Made by a program: the position numbers and the translations under genes | Assembly (NCBI RefSeq): GCF_041821145.1 | Contig: NZ_JBGUBC010000002.1 | Coordinates: 124,001-188,000, forward strand | Direction: 5' to 3' | DNA from: Halopenitus sp041821145 | GTDB lineage: Archaea > Halobacteriota > Halobacteria > Halobacteriales > Haloferacaceae | DNA length: 64,000 nucleotides | The notes under the pieces: model-generated | Databases searched by the model: none | The model's input: the letters and a program-made list of their open reading frames with translations, nothing else | Told to the model about the DNA's origin: nothing | Shown: positions 9,828-20,421 of the stretch, one piece after another | Position numbering within the stretch: the first letter of the stretch is position 1 | Layout of the letters: each line of letters opens with the position of its first letter

Positions 9828-9986
9828 ACCTCCGGTTTCAAAGCGGGCACTCATAGCCCTTTTCGTCACACGTCGGTCCTGCGATGCTTCACGCGCACAC
9901 GCTCGACGAGGTGACCCCACCGCGGCCTCCGGCCGCCGGGACCGCACGACCGTCACGGCTTTGTGGTCGCCCGCGGACGAGCACGT

Positions 9987-10706
9987 ATGGAGCGTCCGGA
10001 CCCGGACCGCCCGCGTGGAACGCCGACGGACCCGCCCGATTGCGAGCCGATCTCGCGATGGATCGCCCCGCTTCCGGACCGGCTGGAGGCATTCGCGTTG
10101 CGATACGTGTGGGTCATCGTCGCGATCAATCTGGCCGGGACAGCCTTTGGGTTCTTCTACTACCGCTTTCAGTTTCGCCAGATCGATCCGGCGTGGTGGG
10201 CGTTCGTTCCCGACAGTCCCGGAGCGACGCTTTTGATCGCACTCGCGCTTGCCGCGTGGGCGATCGGCCGACCGAACGACTATCTCGCCTCGTTGGCGTT
10301 CGTCGGAAACGTCAAACTCGGACTGTGGACGCCCTACGTGCTCGTCGTCTTCGCGCCCGGGTTTCTGGAGTTCACCGCGATCCCGATGTATCTATTTTTG
10401 TTCTGTAGCCACCTCGCGATGGTGGTGCAGGCGTTCGTCCTCCACCGGATATCGACGTTCCACACCCGGGCGATCGGGGTCGCAGCGGCGTGGTACACCG
10501 TCGATCTCCTGTTCGACTTCTTCGTGCCCCTCGGCGGGCGCGTCACCCACACCTCGCTACCGTATGCCGGATCAACACCGTGGTTCACGACGACCGTGCT
10601 GCAGGTCGCGGCGGCAGGGGCGGTCGTGTTGACGATCGCTCCCGTCTGCTGGCTGTTCGCGACGCGGGTGGCGAAACTCCGGAACGCGGTGCGTGAGGCC
10701 ACCTAA
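9987..10706 (+). CDS. DUF1405 family membrane protein
   Basis: A 239-residue integral membrane protein with about six hydrophobic spans, for example YVWVIVAINLAGTAFGFFYY and TTTVLQVAAAGAVVLTIAPV. The family motifs include FYYRFQF, NDYLASLAFVGNVKLGLWTPYV and the Asp-bearing WYTVDLLFDFFVP. The family occurs in archaea and Bacillus and has no assigned biochemical function. I chose the ATG at 9987 over the upstream in-frame start, which would add eight basic residues. It converges on the TatD-like hydrolase gene with a 22-nt gap. Confidence 0.85.
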   Translation: MERPDPDRPRGTPTDPPDCEPISRWIAPLPDRLEAFALRYVWVIVAINLAGTAFGFFYYRFQFRQIDPAWWAFVPDSPGATLLIALALAAWAIGRPNDYLASLAFVGNVKLGLWTPYVLVVFAPGFLEFTAIPMYLFLFCSHLAMVVQAFVLHRISTFHTRAIGVAAAWYTVDLLFDFFVPLGGRVTHTSLPYAGSTPWFTTTVLQVAAAGAVVLTIAPVCWLFATRVAKLRNAVREAT

Positions 10707-10728
10707 TTCCGAGAGGATCGACGGATCG

Positions 10729-11583
10729 TTACCGATCGAGGGTCGCCTCGGTGTCGATCCCGTAGACCCGCCGCGGCGTCTCGACGTGCGCGAGACGAAC
10801 GGCCTCCTCGTATCCCTGCTCCACAAGCCAGCGGACGCGCCGCGGCACGGTCTTCGGGCCGAGGACTGCGCCCGGTTTTTCGGGGTCGTCGACGAAATCC
10901 GTCTCCATCAGGAAGGGATCCCCACGCTCGGCCGCCGCCTCGAGGCGGCCGCGTTCGCTCATGACGCTCGGGGTTGGTCCGCGAAGCCGTCCGGCGGCGT
11001 AATGTTTGACGACGCGATGGGGCGCGAGTCCGCGTTCGTCGGCCCACTCGGCGAGTTCGCGCAGGTCCTCGCTCGCCTCGGTATGTAACTGGACGGCACA
11101 GTCGTATTCAGCCCCGAGCGAGAAGGCATGCTTCGTGACGGCATTCGAAGTCTCCCACACCGCCCCGGAAACGTCGTAGTGCGGTCGCCCTGACTTCAAC
11201 GCGAGCGCCTCGCCCGAGTCCACGTACTCGGCGGCGATCGATAGCCCGCCAGTCATCAACTCACCGGCCGCCCCCGGCGAGAAGTCGCGCTCGTCGACCA
11301 GTCGGCTGATCAATCCGGGGTGGACGCCGAGGACCGGCCAGGCTCGCCCCGGCAGGATCCCGCTCGCCTCCGTCACGATATCGATCGTTTCCTCGAAGAC
11401 CGCCCGAAAGTCGGCCGGTTCGTCGGGCTCGACGCCAAGGTGCCAGGACGGTTTGTTGACGACGAGTAGGTGCGTCCCACCGACGTTTTGAAAGTCCTCG
11501 ACGGCTGCCATCCCGCGGCCGTGACGCGGATCGAGGTGAAGGTGATCGTCCAGCACCGGCGTGGAGAGTTCGGGGGCCGTCAT
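10729..11583 (-). CDS. TatD-like metal-dependent hydrolase
   Basis: A 284-residue TIM-barrel amidohydrolase of the TatD type. Metal-binding residues appear in the family order: H-x-H in DDHLHLDP near the N-terminus, His in VLGVHPGL, His in VQLHTEAS, His in VVKHYAAG and the final Asp in FLMETDFVDD. TatD proteins are metal-dependent nucleases or hydrolases; the haloarchaeal branch has no proven substrate. The start MTAPELSTPVLDDHLHL is chosen because the metal motif normally lies within the first 15 residues; the 37 residues upstream are non-acidic and probably untranslated. Transcribed alone, convergent with DUF1405. Confidence 0.85.
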   Translation of the reverse strand: MTAPELSTPVLDDHLHLDPRHGRGMAAVEDFQNVGGTHLLVVNKPSWHLGVEPDEPADFRAVFEETIDIVTEASGILPGRAWPVLGVHPGLISRLVDERDFSPGAAGELMTGGLSIAAEYVDSGEALALKSGRPHYDVSGAVWETSNAVTKHAFSLGAEYDCAVQLHTEASEDLRELAEWADERGLAPHRVVKHYAAGRLRGPTPSVMSERGRLEAAAERGDPFLMETDFVDDPEKPGAVLGPKTVPRRVRWLVEQGYEEAVRLAHVETPRRVYGIDTEATLDR

Positions 11584-11924
11584 CGAGGGATCGTTGGATC
11601 GTGACCCGCATAACTTCTGGCACCTGTCTCCGGTTCCATTTTGACCCGGGTTCCGACTCCCGTCTCGCTTCTGTTCCCGGCTAACTCCTCGCACCTCCCA
11701 CCGACTCCCGTCTCGAACGGCGTGACCCCGAGGCAGTTCACGACCGACGATCGAGTATTTTCACGAGTGCTTGCGAGATGGTACCAAGGAATTATCCCTT
11801 CAACTCTCGATATCTGTGTAATGGGTGTCATCAATCGACAGTCTGTTCGGAGTTCCTCCGACCAGTGGGAGAGGGGACCGAGGTCACTTCCGGGACGAAC
11901 TCCGACAGTAACGGCTGTGCGATC
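11584..11924. other. Divergent promoter region with short direct repeat
   Basis: About 340 nt between the divergent TatD-like gene and a membrane-anchored protein. It contains two identical 15-bp copies of CCGACTCCCGTCTCG at 11653-11667 and 11701-11715, 48 nt apart. No convincing ORF is present. Confidence 0.45.
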
Positions 11925-12488
11925 ATGAATCGAAACGCCGTCATCGGGGGGATCCTTATCGTGGCCGTTCTCGTTGTTGGCCTCGGTGTAGCCGTCTATA
12001 CCGGTGTTGGTCCGGCTCCGGGGGGAAACGGATCGGGCGAGCCGATCACGGAGTTCCCCACGGCTACGCCATCTGACGAGGATACTGGAGCCGGGGAGAC
12101 GAACGAGAGCGGTGCGGAAACGACGCCGGTCTCGGAGACCCCACCGTTCACGTTCACCATCGAACGTACCGAAAAGTGCGGTCAGACCTGTCGGGACGTC
12201 ACCGTGACGCTGCACAACAACCAGGAGCACGCCGCAACCGGCGTGGCCGTGTTCACGCGGATCTTCCCAGGCAAGAACAACACGGACACTGAAGATCTCC
12301 TCTGGGAGGGGAAAGAGGACGTCGGCACTCTCGAGGCGGGTGAGTCATACACGACGACGAACCGGATCGAACTCTCATTCCAGGAGGCACGCACGATCGA
12401 TCGGAACGACGGCTGGATCACCATTCTCACCACCGTCGATTCCGACGAGACGACGGTCACGTTCCAGGACAACGAACAAGTGGCGTAG
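11925..12488 (+). CDS. Membrane-anchored extracellular hypothetical protein
   Basis: A 187-residue protein with an N-terminal membrane anchor (residues 5-28, AVIGGILIVAVLVVGLGVAV), a Gly/Thr/Glu-rich spacer to about residue 70, and a C-terminal beta-rich domain (TFTIERTEKCGQTCRDVTVTLHN onward) that probably lies outside the cell. Two close cysteines (CGQTC) could form a disulfide or bind a metal. The domain reads like an immunoglobulin-type or FxLYD-type fold, but I cannot assign a family. No lipobox cysteine follows the anchor, so it is not a typical lipoprotein. The start is the ATG directly before the hydrophobic stretch. Confidence 0.75.
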   Translation: MNRNAVIGGILIVAVLVVGLGVAVYTGVGPAPGGNGSGEPITEFPTATPSDEDTGAGETNESGAETTPVSETPPFTFTIERTEKCGQTCRDVTVTLHNNQEHAATGVAVFTRIFPGKNNTDTEDLLWEGKEDVGTLEAGESYTTTNRIELSFQEARTIDRNDGWITILTTVDSDETTVTFQDNEQVA

Positions 12489-12585
12489 CGCCCCTGACAT
12501 CCCATCTGGAGGCCGAACGGTGCGTATCCATCCGGCCGGACCGCTCCGTTCTGCACGTCCCACATCGCTCCACCGACTGCCGCCG

Positions 12586-13140
12586 TTAAACCGAGAGTCG
12601 AACCGCGTCGTGACCGTTCTCTGCGGCATCCTCATTCTCATCGACGGCGATCTCGAGGTCTGCAAACGCTGCATGGAGATGTTCGTAGCTCCGGTCTACG
12701 GCCTCGACTAACACTTTGGTTCCGTGTACCACCGGCATGAAATTGGTGTCACCGTCCCATCGCGGAACGATGTGCGTATGGAGGTGATCGTCGATCGATC
12801 CGCCGGCGGCCGAGCCGCCGAGATTCATTCCGGTGTTGACCCCGTCAGGGCTCATCGCCGCGTCCATCGCATCCATCGTTGCCGCCTTGAGGCGGCCGTG
12901 TTCGAGCATCACATCGTCGGCAAGTGCTCCCCACTCGCCGACGTGTTCATAGGGGATGACCATTGCGTGGCCCGGGTTGTAGGGTGCGTTGTTCAACAAC
13001 ACGAAATTGTACGCTCCCCGAGCGACGACCCGCGCATCACGATCGTCGTCGCGTTCGGGCAGCACGCAGAAGGGACAGCCGTCGATCGACTCCTCCCGTT
13101 CGACCCACTCGATTCGCCAGGGTGCGTAGATTCGATCCAT
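12586..13140 (-). CDS. HIT family nucleotide hydrolase
   Basis: A 184-residue histidine-triad protein. The triad motif is HLHTHIVPRW (H-x-H-x-H). Upstream are a zinc-type CPFC pair near residue 22, the nucleotide-contact segment FVLLNNAPYNPGHAMVIPYEH and the helix before the triad, GVNTGMNLGGSAAGGSIDDH. The family includes AP4A phosphorylases and hydrolases and AMP-lysine/phosphoramide hydrolases; this layout (MDRIYAPWRIEWV start, CPFC, long loop) is that of AP4A-phosphorylase-like prokaryotic HIT proteins. Cytoplasmic, apparently monocistronic, divergent from the small zinc-ribbon gene. Confidence 0.92.
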   Translation of the reverse strand: MDRIYAPWRIEWVEREESIDGCPFCVLPERDDDRDARVVARGAYNFVLLNNAPYNPGHAMVIPYEHVGEWGALADDVMLEHGRLKAATMDAMDAAMSPDGVNTGMNLGGSAAGGSIDDHLHTHIVPRWDGDTNFMPVVHGTKVLVEAVDRSYEHLHAAFADLEIAVDENEDAAENGHDAVRLSV

Positions 13141-13242
13141 ATCGTCGGTGGCGGCGCAAGGGTCTTGAAGCCAAGCGGTTCGGAGTCTCGATCACTGTTG
13201 GGAGGCGAGGCTTTATCGCATCTTCGCGAGTAGATTCCGCAC

Positions 13243-13443
13243 ATGGCCTCGCACGCTTCCGATCCGGACGTGGTTCGTGAACCTTGCGTCGACTGCGGCG
13301 AGGAGACGCCACATCGGGTGCGCGTGGAGATCCGAACGGAAAGTGAGACGACGGAAAACGCGCGTTTTTCGAGGGAACCCTACCGGATCGCCGTCTGTCA
13401 ACGCTGCAAGGCCGAGACCGCGACGCGAATGAACGACGTGTGA
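13243..13443 (+). CDS. Small zinc-ribbon protein (DUF7835-like)
   Basis: A 66-residue protein with two Cys pairs, CVDCG near residue 15 and CQRC near residue 52, which together form a plausible zinc beta-ribbon. Small single-domain zinc-finger proteins like this are abundant in haloarchaea, and several have regulatory phenotypes in Haloferax; this one cannot be assigned a target. It is divergent from the HIT gene and followed at 40 nt by the convergent methionine aminopeptidase gene. Confidence 0.8.
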   Translation: MASHASDPDVVREPCVDCGEETPHRVRVEIRTESETTENARFSREPYRIAVCQRCKAETATRMNDV

Positions 13444-13482
13444 CCGGCCAGTCCGTCGGGGCGACCCTCCATCGCCGGATCG

Positions 13483-14391
13483 TCAGTCGAACCGGTGGAT
13501 CCCGGCGGTCGTCACCTCGATCCCGTCCTCGGTAACGAGCAGTGTGTGTTCGGCCTGGCTCACGAGCCGGTCGGCGTCCTCTTTTAACACCGGGTAGCCC
13601 TTGATCACGTCCTGGCGTTTGAGCCGGCGCAATGCCATTTCGACACCGTCCATATCAAGCCATCGCGCGGCGAACGGAAGCCCGTCGAACGATTCGATCA
13701 TCGAGAGCGCTTCCCGAGCGCGGCGGTCACGGACGCTGCGATCGCGTTCGAGTTCGAAGATCTCCTCGGTCGTTCCCTCGCCGACCTTTCCACGGCCGTC
13801 GGTCGCGAACGGCTCGATCGCTACCGCCTGTCCGGGTTCGAGGGTGACGGATCGGTCGACACCACGGTTCGGCACGTTCGGGCCAGTGTGTGCGTCGTAC
13901 TGCTCGACGCCGTGACCGGAGAGGTTGAGGATCGGTGTGTAGCCGTACCCGCGGATCACGTCCTCGATTGCCTGGCCGACCTCGCCGACCGGAACGCCCG
14001 GGCCGGCCTCGTCGATCGCCGCCTCCAGTGCCATCTCGGAAGCCTCGACGAGTTCGTCCGACCCAGAGAAGTCGACGGTGACCGCGGCGTCTGCGATGTA
14101 GCCGTCGACGTGGACTCCGATGTCGAGACAGACCATGTCGTCGTCCTCGAATGCCTCGTCGTCGTCCCTGCCCGGGGTCGCATGGGAGGCCTCCTCGTCG
14201 ACGCTTATGTTCACCGGAAACGCGAGGCCTGCATCCTGATCGCGGACGTGCTCTTCGGCCCACTCCGCGACCTCGAGATGCGTGACACCGGGCTCGATCA
14301 TTTCGCGCGCCTCGTTCATCGTCTCGACGAGGATGCGGCCGGCCTCTCGGTAGCTGTCGAGTACGTCGGGATCGAACGGCTCGTCGCTCAT
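13483..14391 (-). CDS. map: Methionine aminopeptidase, type II
   Basis: Removes the initiator methionine from new proteins. At 302 residues it matches archaeal type II enzymes. The five metal ligands are readable in order: Asp in VHVDGYIADAAVTVDFSG (two Asp), His in the GHGVEQYDAH region, Glu in AIEPFATDGRG and the C-terminal Glu region (LLVTEDGIEVTT). The substrate-binding His lies in DEEASHATPGRD. The start ATG at 14391 opens MSDEPFDPDVLDSYREAGRI, the usual haloarchaeal N-terminus. Cytoplasmic; a single-gene unit. Confidence 0.96.
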   Translation of the reverse strand: MSDEPFDPDVLDSYREAGRILVETMNEAREMIEPGVTHLEVAEWAEEHVRDQDAGLAFPVNISVDEEASHATPGRDDDEAFEDDDMVCLDIGVHVDGYIADAAVTVDFSGSDELVEASEMALEAAIDEAGPGVPVGEVGQAIEDVIRGYGYTPILNLSGHGVEQYDAHTGPNVPNRGVDRSVTLEPGQAVAIEPFATDGRGKVGEGTTEEIFELERDRSVRDRRAREALSMIESFDGLPFAARWLDMDGVEMALRRLKRQDVIKGYPVLKEDADRLVSQAEHTLLVTEDGIEVTTAGIHRFD

Positions 14392-14568
14392 GAGAACGGG
14401 TTCGCGTAGCGACCGGAAAGAGGTTGCGGGAGCCGCCGATCGATACGGTGGAAGTCGCCCCCATCCGTGGGAGGCGCTATCGACGATCGGGAGCTCCGCT
14501 GTGAGTCACACACGAGTCGTACTGGGTCGCACTCGGCGCGAAAAAACGGTGACGGTCGAAGAACCGCG

Positions 14569-15831
<1,263 letters not shown>

Positions 15832-16040
15832 AAACGGTGAAGGATTCCTCGACCATCCTAAAGTGCCTACCGCTTTCCTCGTGAGCCGGAAACCGCATGA
15901 ATACGGCAAGATACGGGGGATACGCCGATCGCGGCCCCGTTCTGGGGCGGTGAATGACCCCTTGCTGCATCCTCGGAACATATCGCGCTCCGGTGATCAG
16001 GTGTTCGTCGGGAACGGGCACGGGCGTCGCCTCGCTGACG

Positions 16041-17708
16041 TCAATAGCCCTGCGCGTTGCCGTCCTTTCGAGGATCCGTCGCTGCCGAGAGCACACCGTT
16101 CGCGTTCCGAACGAGCTGCGCGCCGCCGAAGTTCCCAGCGTGCATCGTCCGGACGTCGTGCCCCCGTCGTGAGAGTGTGGCAGCCAGATCGTCCTCGAAG
16201 TGGGGCTCGATCGCGAGTTCACCCGACTCCCGGTAGCGCCACCGCGGTTCGTCGAGCGCTCGCTGGATCGGCATTCCGTGATCGACGACGTTGGTTATCA
16301 CCTGGAGATGTCCCTGTGGCTGCATGTATCCGCCCATCACGCCAAAGGCCGCCCAGTCGTCGGCATCGAATCGCGCAATCGCCGGAATGAGCGTGTGGAA
16401 CGGACGCTTGCCGGGTTCCAGGGCGTTCGGATGGTTCGGATCGAGTGAGAAGGACGATCCTCGGTTTTGCAGGGCGATCCCGGTGTCGCCGGCGACCAAC
16501 CCGGATCCGAACCCGGCAAACCGGGAGTTGATGTAGGAGACGAGATTCCCCTCGTCGTCGGCGACGGTCAACAAAACGGTGTCGGCGTCCTCGGCATCGG
16601 TGTTTGGAACTCCAAAACTCACGCCCTGGTTCGCCTCGGTCCCGACCTCCGCCGCCCGCCTGCGGGCCCAGGACTTCGAGCCGATCGGCGGGTGGTCCTC
16701 GTAGTCGGGGTCGGTGATATACCGATGACCGTCGTGAAACGCGAGCTTCATCGCCTCGGCGAGCCGGTGAACCCGCTCGACCGAGTCATGAGGACACTCC
16801 TCGACGTCAAGCACTTCGGCGACGTTTAACGCTTCGAGCGCGATGAGGCCCTGGTTGTTCGGCGGCAACTCGTAGATCTCGGCGCCGTTGTACGTCGTCG
16901 AGACGGGATCGGGCCACTCGACCTCGAACGCACGGAGATCCGAGACGGTCAGGAATCCGCCGTGGGCCTGCACCTCGTCCGCGATCGCATCGGCGATCGC
17001 CCCCTCGTAGACGACGTCCGCGCCCTCCTCGGCGATCCGTCGGAGTGAGTTTCCGAGCTTCGGCAGAGTAACCATCCGCCCCGGATCCGGCGCGGAGCCC
17101 TCGAAGAGAAACGCCTCGCGGGCATGGTCGGTCTCGAACAACTCCTCGCCGTGTTGCCACTGTTCGGAGACGACCTCCGAGACCGGATACCCCTCGGTGG
17201 CGTACCGGATCGCCGGCCGGAGCAACTCGGCCAGCGTCTTGCGACCGAACTCGTCTACAGTCGCCTCCCAGCCGCGGGCGGTTCCCGGAACGGTGACCGC
17301 ATATGGGCCCCGATGCGGCATTTCGACGTCGTCCGGATCGGCCGATCGCTCCTCCGAGTCGGCTGATCCCGTTACCGAACCGGAGGAACGGTCCCGATCC
17401 GCGGCGACCGCGGATCGGACGGCGTCGATCGTCGCGTTCTCGGGCGCGCCGCCACACGCTCGCATCGCGCCGACATCCCCGTCGGCGGTCCGGTAGAGCG
17501 CGAACACGTCCCCCCCGAGCCCGGTCGAGGTCGGCTCGACCACGTTCAGCGCCGCCGCGGTCGCGACGGCCGCATCGAAGGCGTTTCCGCCATCACGGAG
17601 CGTTTCGATGCCCACCTGTGCGGCGAGCGGTTGGCTCGTGGCGACGACGCCTCGGCGTCCGTACACCGTCGATCGGCGCGAAGTGAAACGATCGAGGTCG
17701 GGATCCAT
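16041..17708 (-). CDS. ggt: Gamma-glutamyltransferase family protein
   Basis: Ntn-hydrolase family enzyme that cleaves or transfers gamma-glutamyl groups, or in some branches acts on cephalosporin-like amides. The 555-residue protein begins at MDPDLDRFTSRRSTVYGRRG; the long frame extension upstream overlaps the divergent thiI gene and is discounted. The large-subunit N-terminus VVATSQPLAAQVGIETLRDGGNA and glycine-rich TGLGGDVFALY are clear. The autoprocessing site lies near residues 365-385 (DADTVLLTVADDEGNLVSY), where the usual TTH-type nucleophile motif reads DTVLLT. The oxyanion/binding segment is NRGSSFSLDPNHPNALEPG. No signal peptide is visible, so a cytoplasmic location is likely. Divergent from thiI. 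Confidence 0.9.
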   Translation of the reverse strand: MDPDLDRFTSRRSTVYGRRGVVATSQPLAAQVGIETLRDGGNAFDAAVATAAALNVVEPTSTGLGGDVFALYRTADGDVGAMRACGGAPENATIDAVRSAVAADRDRSSGSVTGSADSEERSADPDDVEMPHRGPYAVTVPGTARGWEATVDEFGRKTLAELLRPAIRYATEGYPVSEVVSEQWQHGEELFETDHAREAFLFEGSAPDPGRMVTLPKLGNSLRRIAEEGADVVYEGAIADAIADEVQAHGGFLTVSDLRAFEVEWPDPVSTTYNGAEIYELPPNNQGLIALEALNVAEVLDVEECPHDSVERVHRLAEAMKLAFHDGHRYITDPDYEDHPPIGSKSWARRRAAEVGTEANQGVSFGVPNTDAEDADTVLLTVADDEGNLVSYINSRFAGFGSGLVAGDTGIALQNRGSSFSLDPNHPNALEPGKRPFHTLIPAIARFDADDWAAFGVMGGYMQPQGHLQVITNVVDHGMPIQRALDEPRWRYRESGELAIEPHFEDDLAATLSRRGHDVRTMHAGNFGGAQLVRNANGVLSAATDPRKDGNAQGY

Positions 17709-17817
17709 ACGTGCCGATCGGGGACACGGACCAAGAATCCTGCACATCCACGGGAACACGCCGGGCGTTCCCGGCCGGATCGTCGCCCATTTATCGCCCC
17801 TCGCCGTACGATCGACG

Positions 17818-19029
17818 ATGAAACGGGGACCGGCAGCCGCGATCGGCGCCGACGACGTACCGCCGGGGACCGACGCGGTGCTCGTCCGCGTCGGTGCGAT
17901 CGGCACGAAAAGCGAACACGTCCGATACGAGATGCAGTCCCAACTCGGCCGAAACCTCGAGGCGTTGCTTGCGGATCGCGGGATCGATGGTCGCGTTCGC
18001 CACCGACGTAACCGCCCGATCATCGAGGTTGCTGATGCCTCCGTCGCGGCCGCCGCGGTCGACGCCGCTACCGATACGTTCGGTGTGGTTTCGGCCAGTC
18101 CCGCGGTTACCGTCGATCCGACGATGGAGGCGGTCACTGATGCGCTTTCGGTCGTTGCCGACGACCGATTCGAGAGCGGATCCTTCGCCGTCCGCGTCGA
18201 TCGGGTCGGCACTCATCCGTTCACGAGCGAGGACGCCGAACGCGAGGGGGGGAGCGCGGTCTTCGAGGCGGTTTCCGATCGGGATCCGACCGTCGATCTC
18301 GAGACGCCGGACGTTACGTTTCGGGCGAAGATCCACGATGACGAGGCGTTCGTCTTCGTCGAGAAACATCCCGGACCCGGCGGCTTACCGCTCGGTAGTC
18401 AGCGCCCGCTCGTGGCGTTGCTCTCCGGCGGAATCGACTCGCCCGTCGCTACCTTCGAGGCGATGTCTCGTGGGGCACCGATCGCCCCGATATATCTCGA
18501 TCTCGGCGATTTCGGGGGACCGGACCACCGCGCCCGAGCCGAGGAATCCGCGCGAACGCTCGCCACGTACGCACCCAATCACCTCGATTCGATCCTCGTT
18601 GTCGACGCCGGCGACGTCTGTCGAGATCTGGTGGACTCCCTGGAGAAGGGGCGAATGCTCGCCTTCCGGCGGTTCATGTACCGCGTGGCCGCCGACATCG
18701 CCGCGGACCGAGGGGCTACCGGCGTGGTGACCGGCGAGGTGATCGGACAGAAATCGAGCCAGACGACTCAGAATCTCTCGGTGCTCGATTCGGTCACCGA
18801 CTTTCCGATTCACCGACCGCTTCTCACGCTCGATAAACCCGAAATAACGGAGCGGGCCCGACGGATCGGGACATACGAAGCCGCCGAGATCACGGCAGGG
18901 TGCGACCGCTTTGCCCCCGACCGGCCGGAGACGTGTGCGGGACTCCAACGGATGGCCGACATCGAGCCGGACTGGCTTCGCGAGCGTGCCCAGAAGGCGG
19001 CCGAGGGAAGCGATCGCGTGCCGCTTTGA
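17818..19029 (+). CDS. thiI: tRNA 4-thiouridine synthase ThiI
   Basis: tRNA sulfurtransferase making 4-thiouridine (s4U8); in some organisms it also feeds sulfur to thiamine thiazole. The 403-residue protein has an N-terminal ferredoxin-like/THUMP region (about 1-170) and an ATP-pyrophosphatase domain with P-loop LLSGGIDSPVATF. The rhodanese extension found in E. coli ThiI is absent, as usual for archaea. Two conserved cysteines flank ITAGCDRFAPDRPETC near the C-terminus and may carry persulfide chemistry. The ATG at 17818 is preferred to the in-frame start 210 nt upstream, which lies inside the divergent ggt region. Confidence 0.93.
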   Translation: MKRGPAAAIGADDVPPGTDAVLVRVGAIGTKSEHVRYEMQSQLGRNLEALLADRGIDGRVRHRRNRPIIEVADASVAAAAVDAATDTFGVVSASPAVTVDPTMEAVTDALSVVADDRFESGSFAVRVDRVGTHPFTSEDAEREGGSAVFEAVSDRDPTVDLETPDVTFRAKIHDDEAFVFVEKHPGPGGLPLGSQRPLVALLSGGIDSPVATFEAMSRGAPIAPIYLDLGDFGGPDHRARAEESARTLATYAPNHLDSILVVDAGDVCRDLVDSLEKGRMLAFRRFMYRVAADIAADRGATGVVTGEVIGQKSSQTTQNLSVLDSVTDFPIHRPLLTLDKPEITERARRIGTYEAAEITAGCDRFAPDRPETCAGLQRMADIEPDWLRERAQKAAEGSDRVPL

Positions 19030-19080
19030 TGGTCGCGAATCCGAGCACGGGGTCGTCGTGACCCGCCCGTAATCGGTGAC

Positions 19081-20421
19081 TTACTCGCCGCGCGGGAACT
19101 GATCGATCGTCTCCGCGCGGAAGGCCTCGTCGTCGAACTCGTAGTCGTCGCCGAGGAACCCCATTACCCGCTCCGTGTCCACCAGTGCGTTCTTCAGACA
19201 CGTCGACGCACCCGGGGAGGGCGTGATGTTGAAGAGGATGTCATCGCCGGTGATCTTGGCCTCGCCCATGTCGAGTTCCTTCGCCTCCGTATCGACGATC
19301 TGGGGACGGACGCCGCCGTAGCCCTTCGCCCGGTCGATATCGGAGAGTTCCACCGTGGGAACGACCTTGCGGACGTTCGGGAGGAACGCGCGCTTTCCGA
19401 CCTCCGGAACGTCGTATACGAGGTTTCGAACGACGTAGGGGAACAGGATCCGGTCAGAGAGGATGTTCGCATAGCTGAGGAACGAATCGACGTTGAAGCC
19501 GAACACGTCGATGAAATCCTGGACTGTCGAGATCCGTCCCCGTTCGAGCGCGGGGATGACCTTCGCGGTCGGGCCGAATCGGGTAATGCTCCCATCGTGG
19601 ACGTCCGCGTCACCGTGGACCGCGGCGAAGGGGAGTTTCTTCATCTGAAGCGTGTAGACCTTGCCGTTGAGGAGGTCATCGGCGAGGAAGAAACTGCCCG
19701 CGACGGGGAGAAGCGACATGTTCTCACCGTAGCCCATTTCCTTTGCGATCTGGAGGCTGTGGGAGCCTGCAGCGACGACGACCGTGTCGGCGCTGAACCG
19801 CCCGTTCGTGGTCGCGATACGGAACTCCTCGCCGAAGTCCTCGACGTGTGTCACCTCCGTGCCGGTGTAGACGTCGATGCCGTCCTCCTCGTTTGCCTCG
19901 TCGACGAATGACTTCGAAACCATGCCGTAATCGACGACGTAGCCGTCTGAGGTCTGGAGCGCTCGAAGCTCCTTGTCCGGGTCGCGCCCCTCGACGACCT
20001 TTGGTTCGATGTCGGCGATCTCATCGCGGCCGATCTCCTGCAGTTTCGGGTAGAGGTCGCCGAATCCTTCCTCGTGATACCGGGATTCGAGTTTTTCGAC
20101 TTCCTCATCCCCGACTGCGAGGACCATCTTACTCCGCTTGCTGTGCATCTCCCGGTCGGAATCGTGATTCTCGAGATAGCCGGCGAGCATCTCCGCACCC
20201 TCCTTTACCTCCTCGGCTTTCTCGAGGGTGTAGTTCGTCTCGATGTCGCCGAAATGTAGCGTCTGGGAGTTATTCGTGTGATGGGAGTTGATCGCCGCGA
20301 GCTCGTCTTCTTTTTCGATCAGCGCGACGTCTTCGACGTCGGTGAACTTCGCGATAGTGTACAACAACGATGCCCCGCTGATGCCGCCACCGATAATGGC
20401 TACGTCGTATTCATCAGTCAT
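19081..20421 (-). CDS. mqo: Malate:quinone oxidoreductase
   Basis: FAD enzyme oxidising malate to oxaloacetate and passing electrons to menaquinone at the membrane surface. The 446-residue protein has the N-terminal dinucleotide fold YDVAIIGGGISGASLLYTI with an acidic end to the second strand (VALIEKED), HHTNNSQTLHFGDIETNYT typical of Mqo, and the C-terminal FAD motif FNITPSPGASTCLKNA. It is peripheral, with no membrane span. It ends convergently with thiI, 51 nt apart, and is preceded by a 470-nt upstream region shared with the divergent tetR gene. Confidence 0.9.
   Translation of the reverse strand: MTDEYDVAIIGGGISGASLLYTIAKFTDVEDVALIEKEDELAAINSHHTNNSQTLHFGDIETNYTLEKAEEVKEGAEMLAGYLENHDSDREMHSKRSKMVLAVGDEEVEKLESRYHEEGFGDLYPKLQEIGRDEIADIEPKVVEGRDPDKELRALQTSDGYVVDYGMVSKSFVDEANEEDGIDVYTGTEVTHVEDFGEEFRIATTNGRFSADTVVVAAGSHSLQIAKEMGYGENMSLLPVAGSFFLADDLLNGKVYTLQMKKLPFAAVHGDADVHDGSITRFGPTAKVIPALERGRISTVQDFIDVFGFNVDSFLSYANILSDRILFPYVVRNLVYDVPEVGKRAFLPNVRKVVPTVELSDIDRAKGYGGVRPQIVDTEAKELDMGEAKITGDDILFNITPSPGASTCLKNALVDTERVMGFLGDDYEFDDEAFRAETIDQFPRGE

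Noticed and set aside
17709..18212. N-terminal extension of the gamma-glutamyltransferase frame
   Set aside because: It runs into the divergent thiI gene, and its Ser/Arg/Ala-rich translation is unlike the family.
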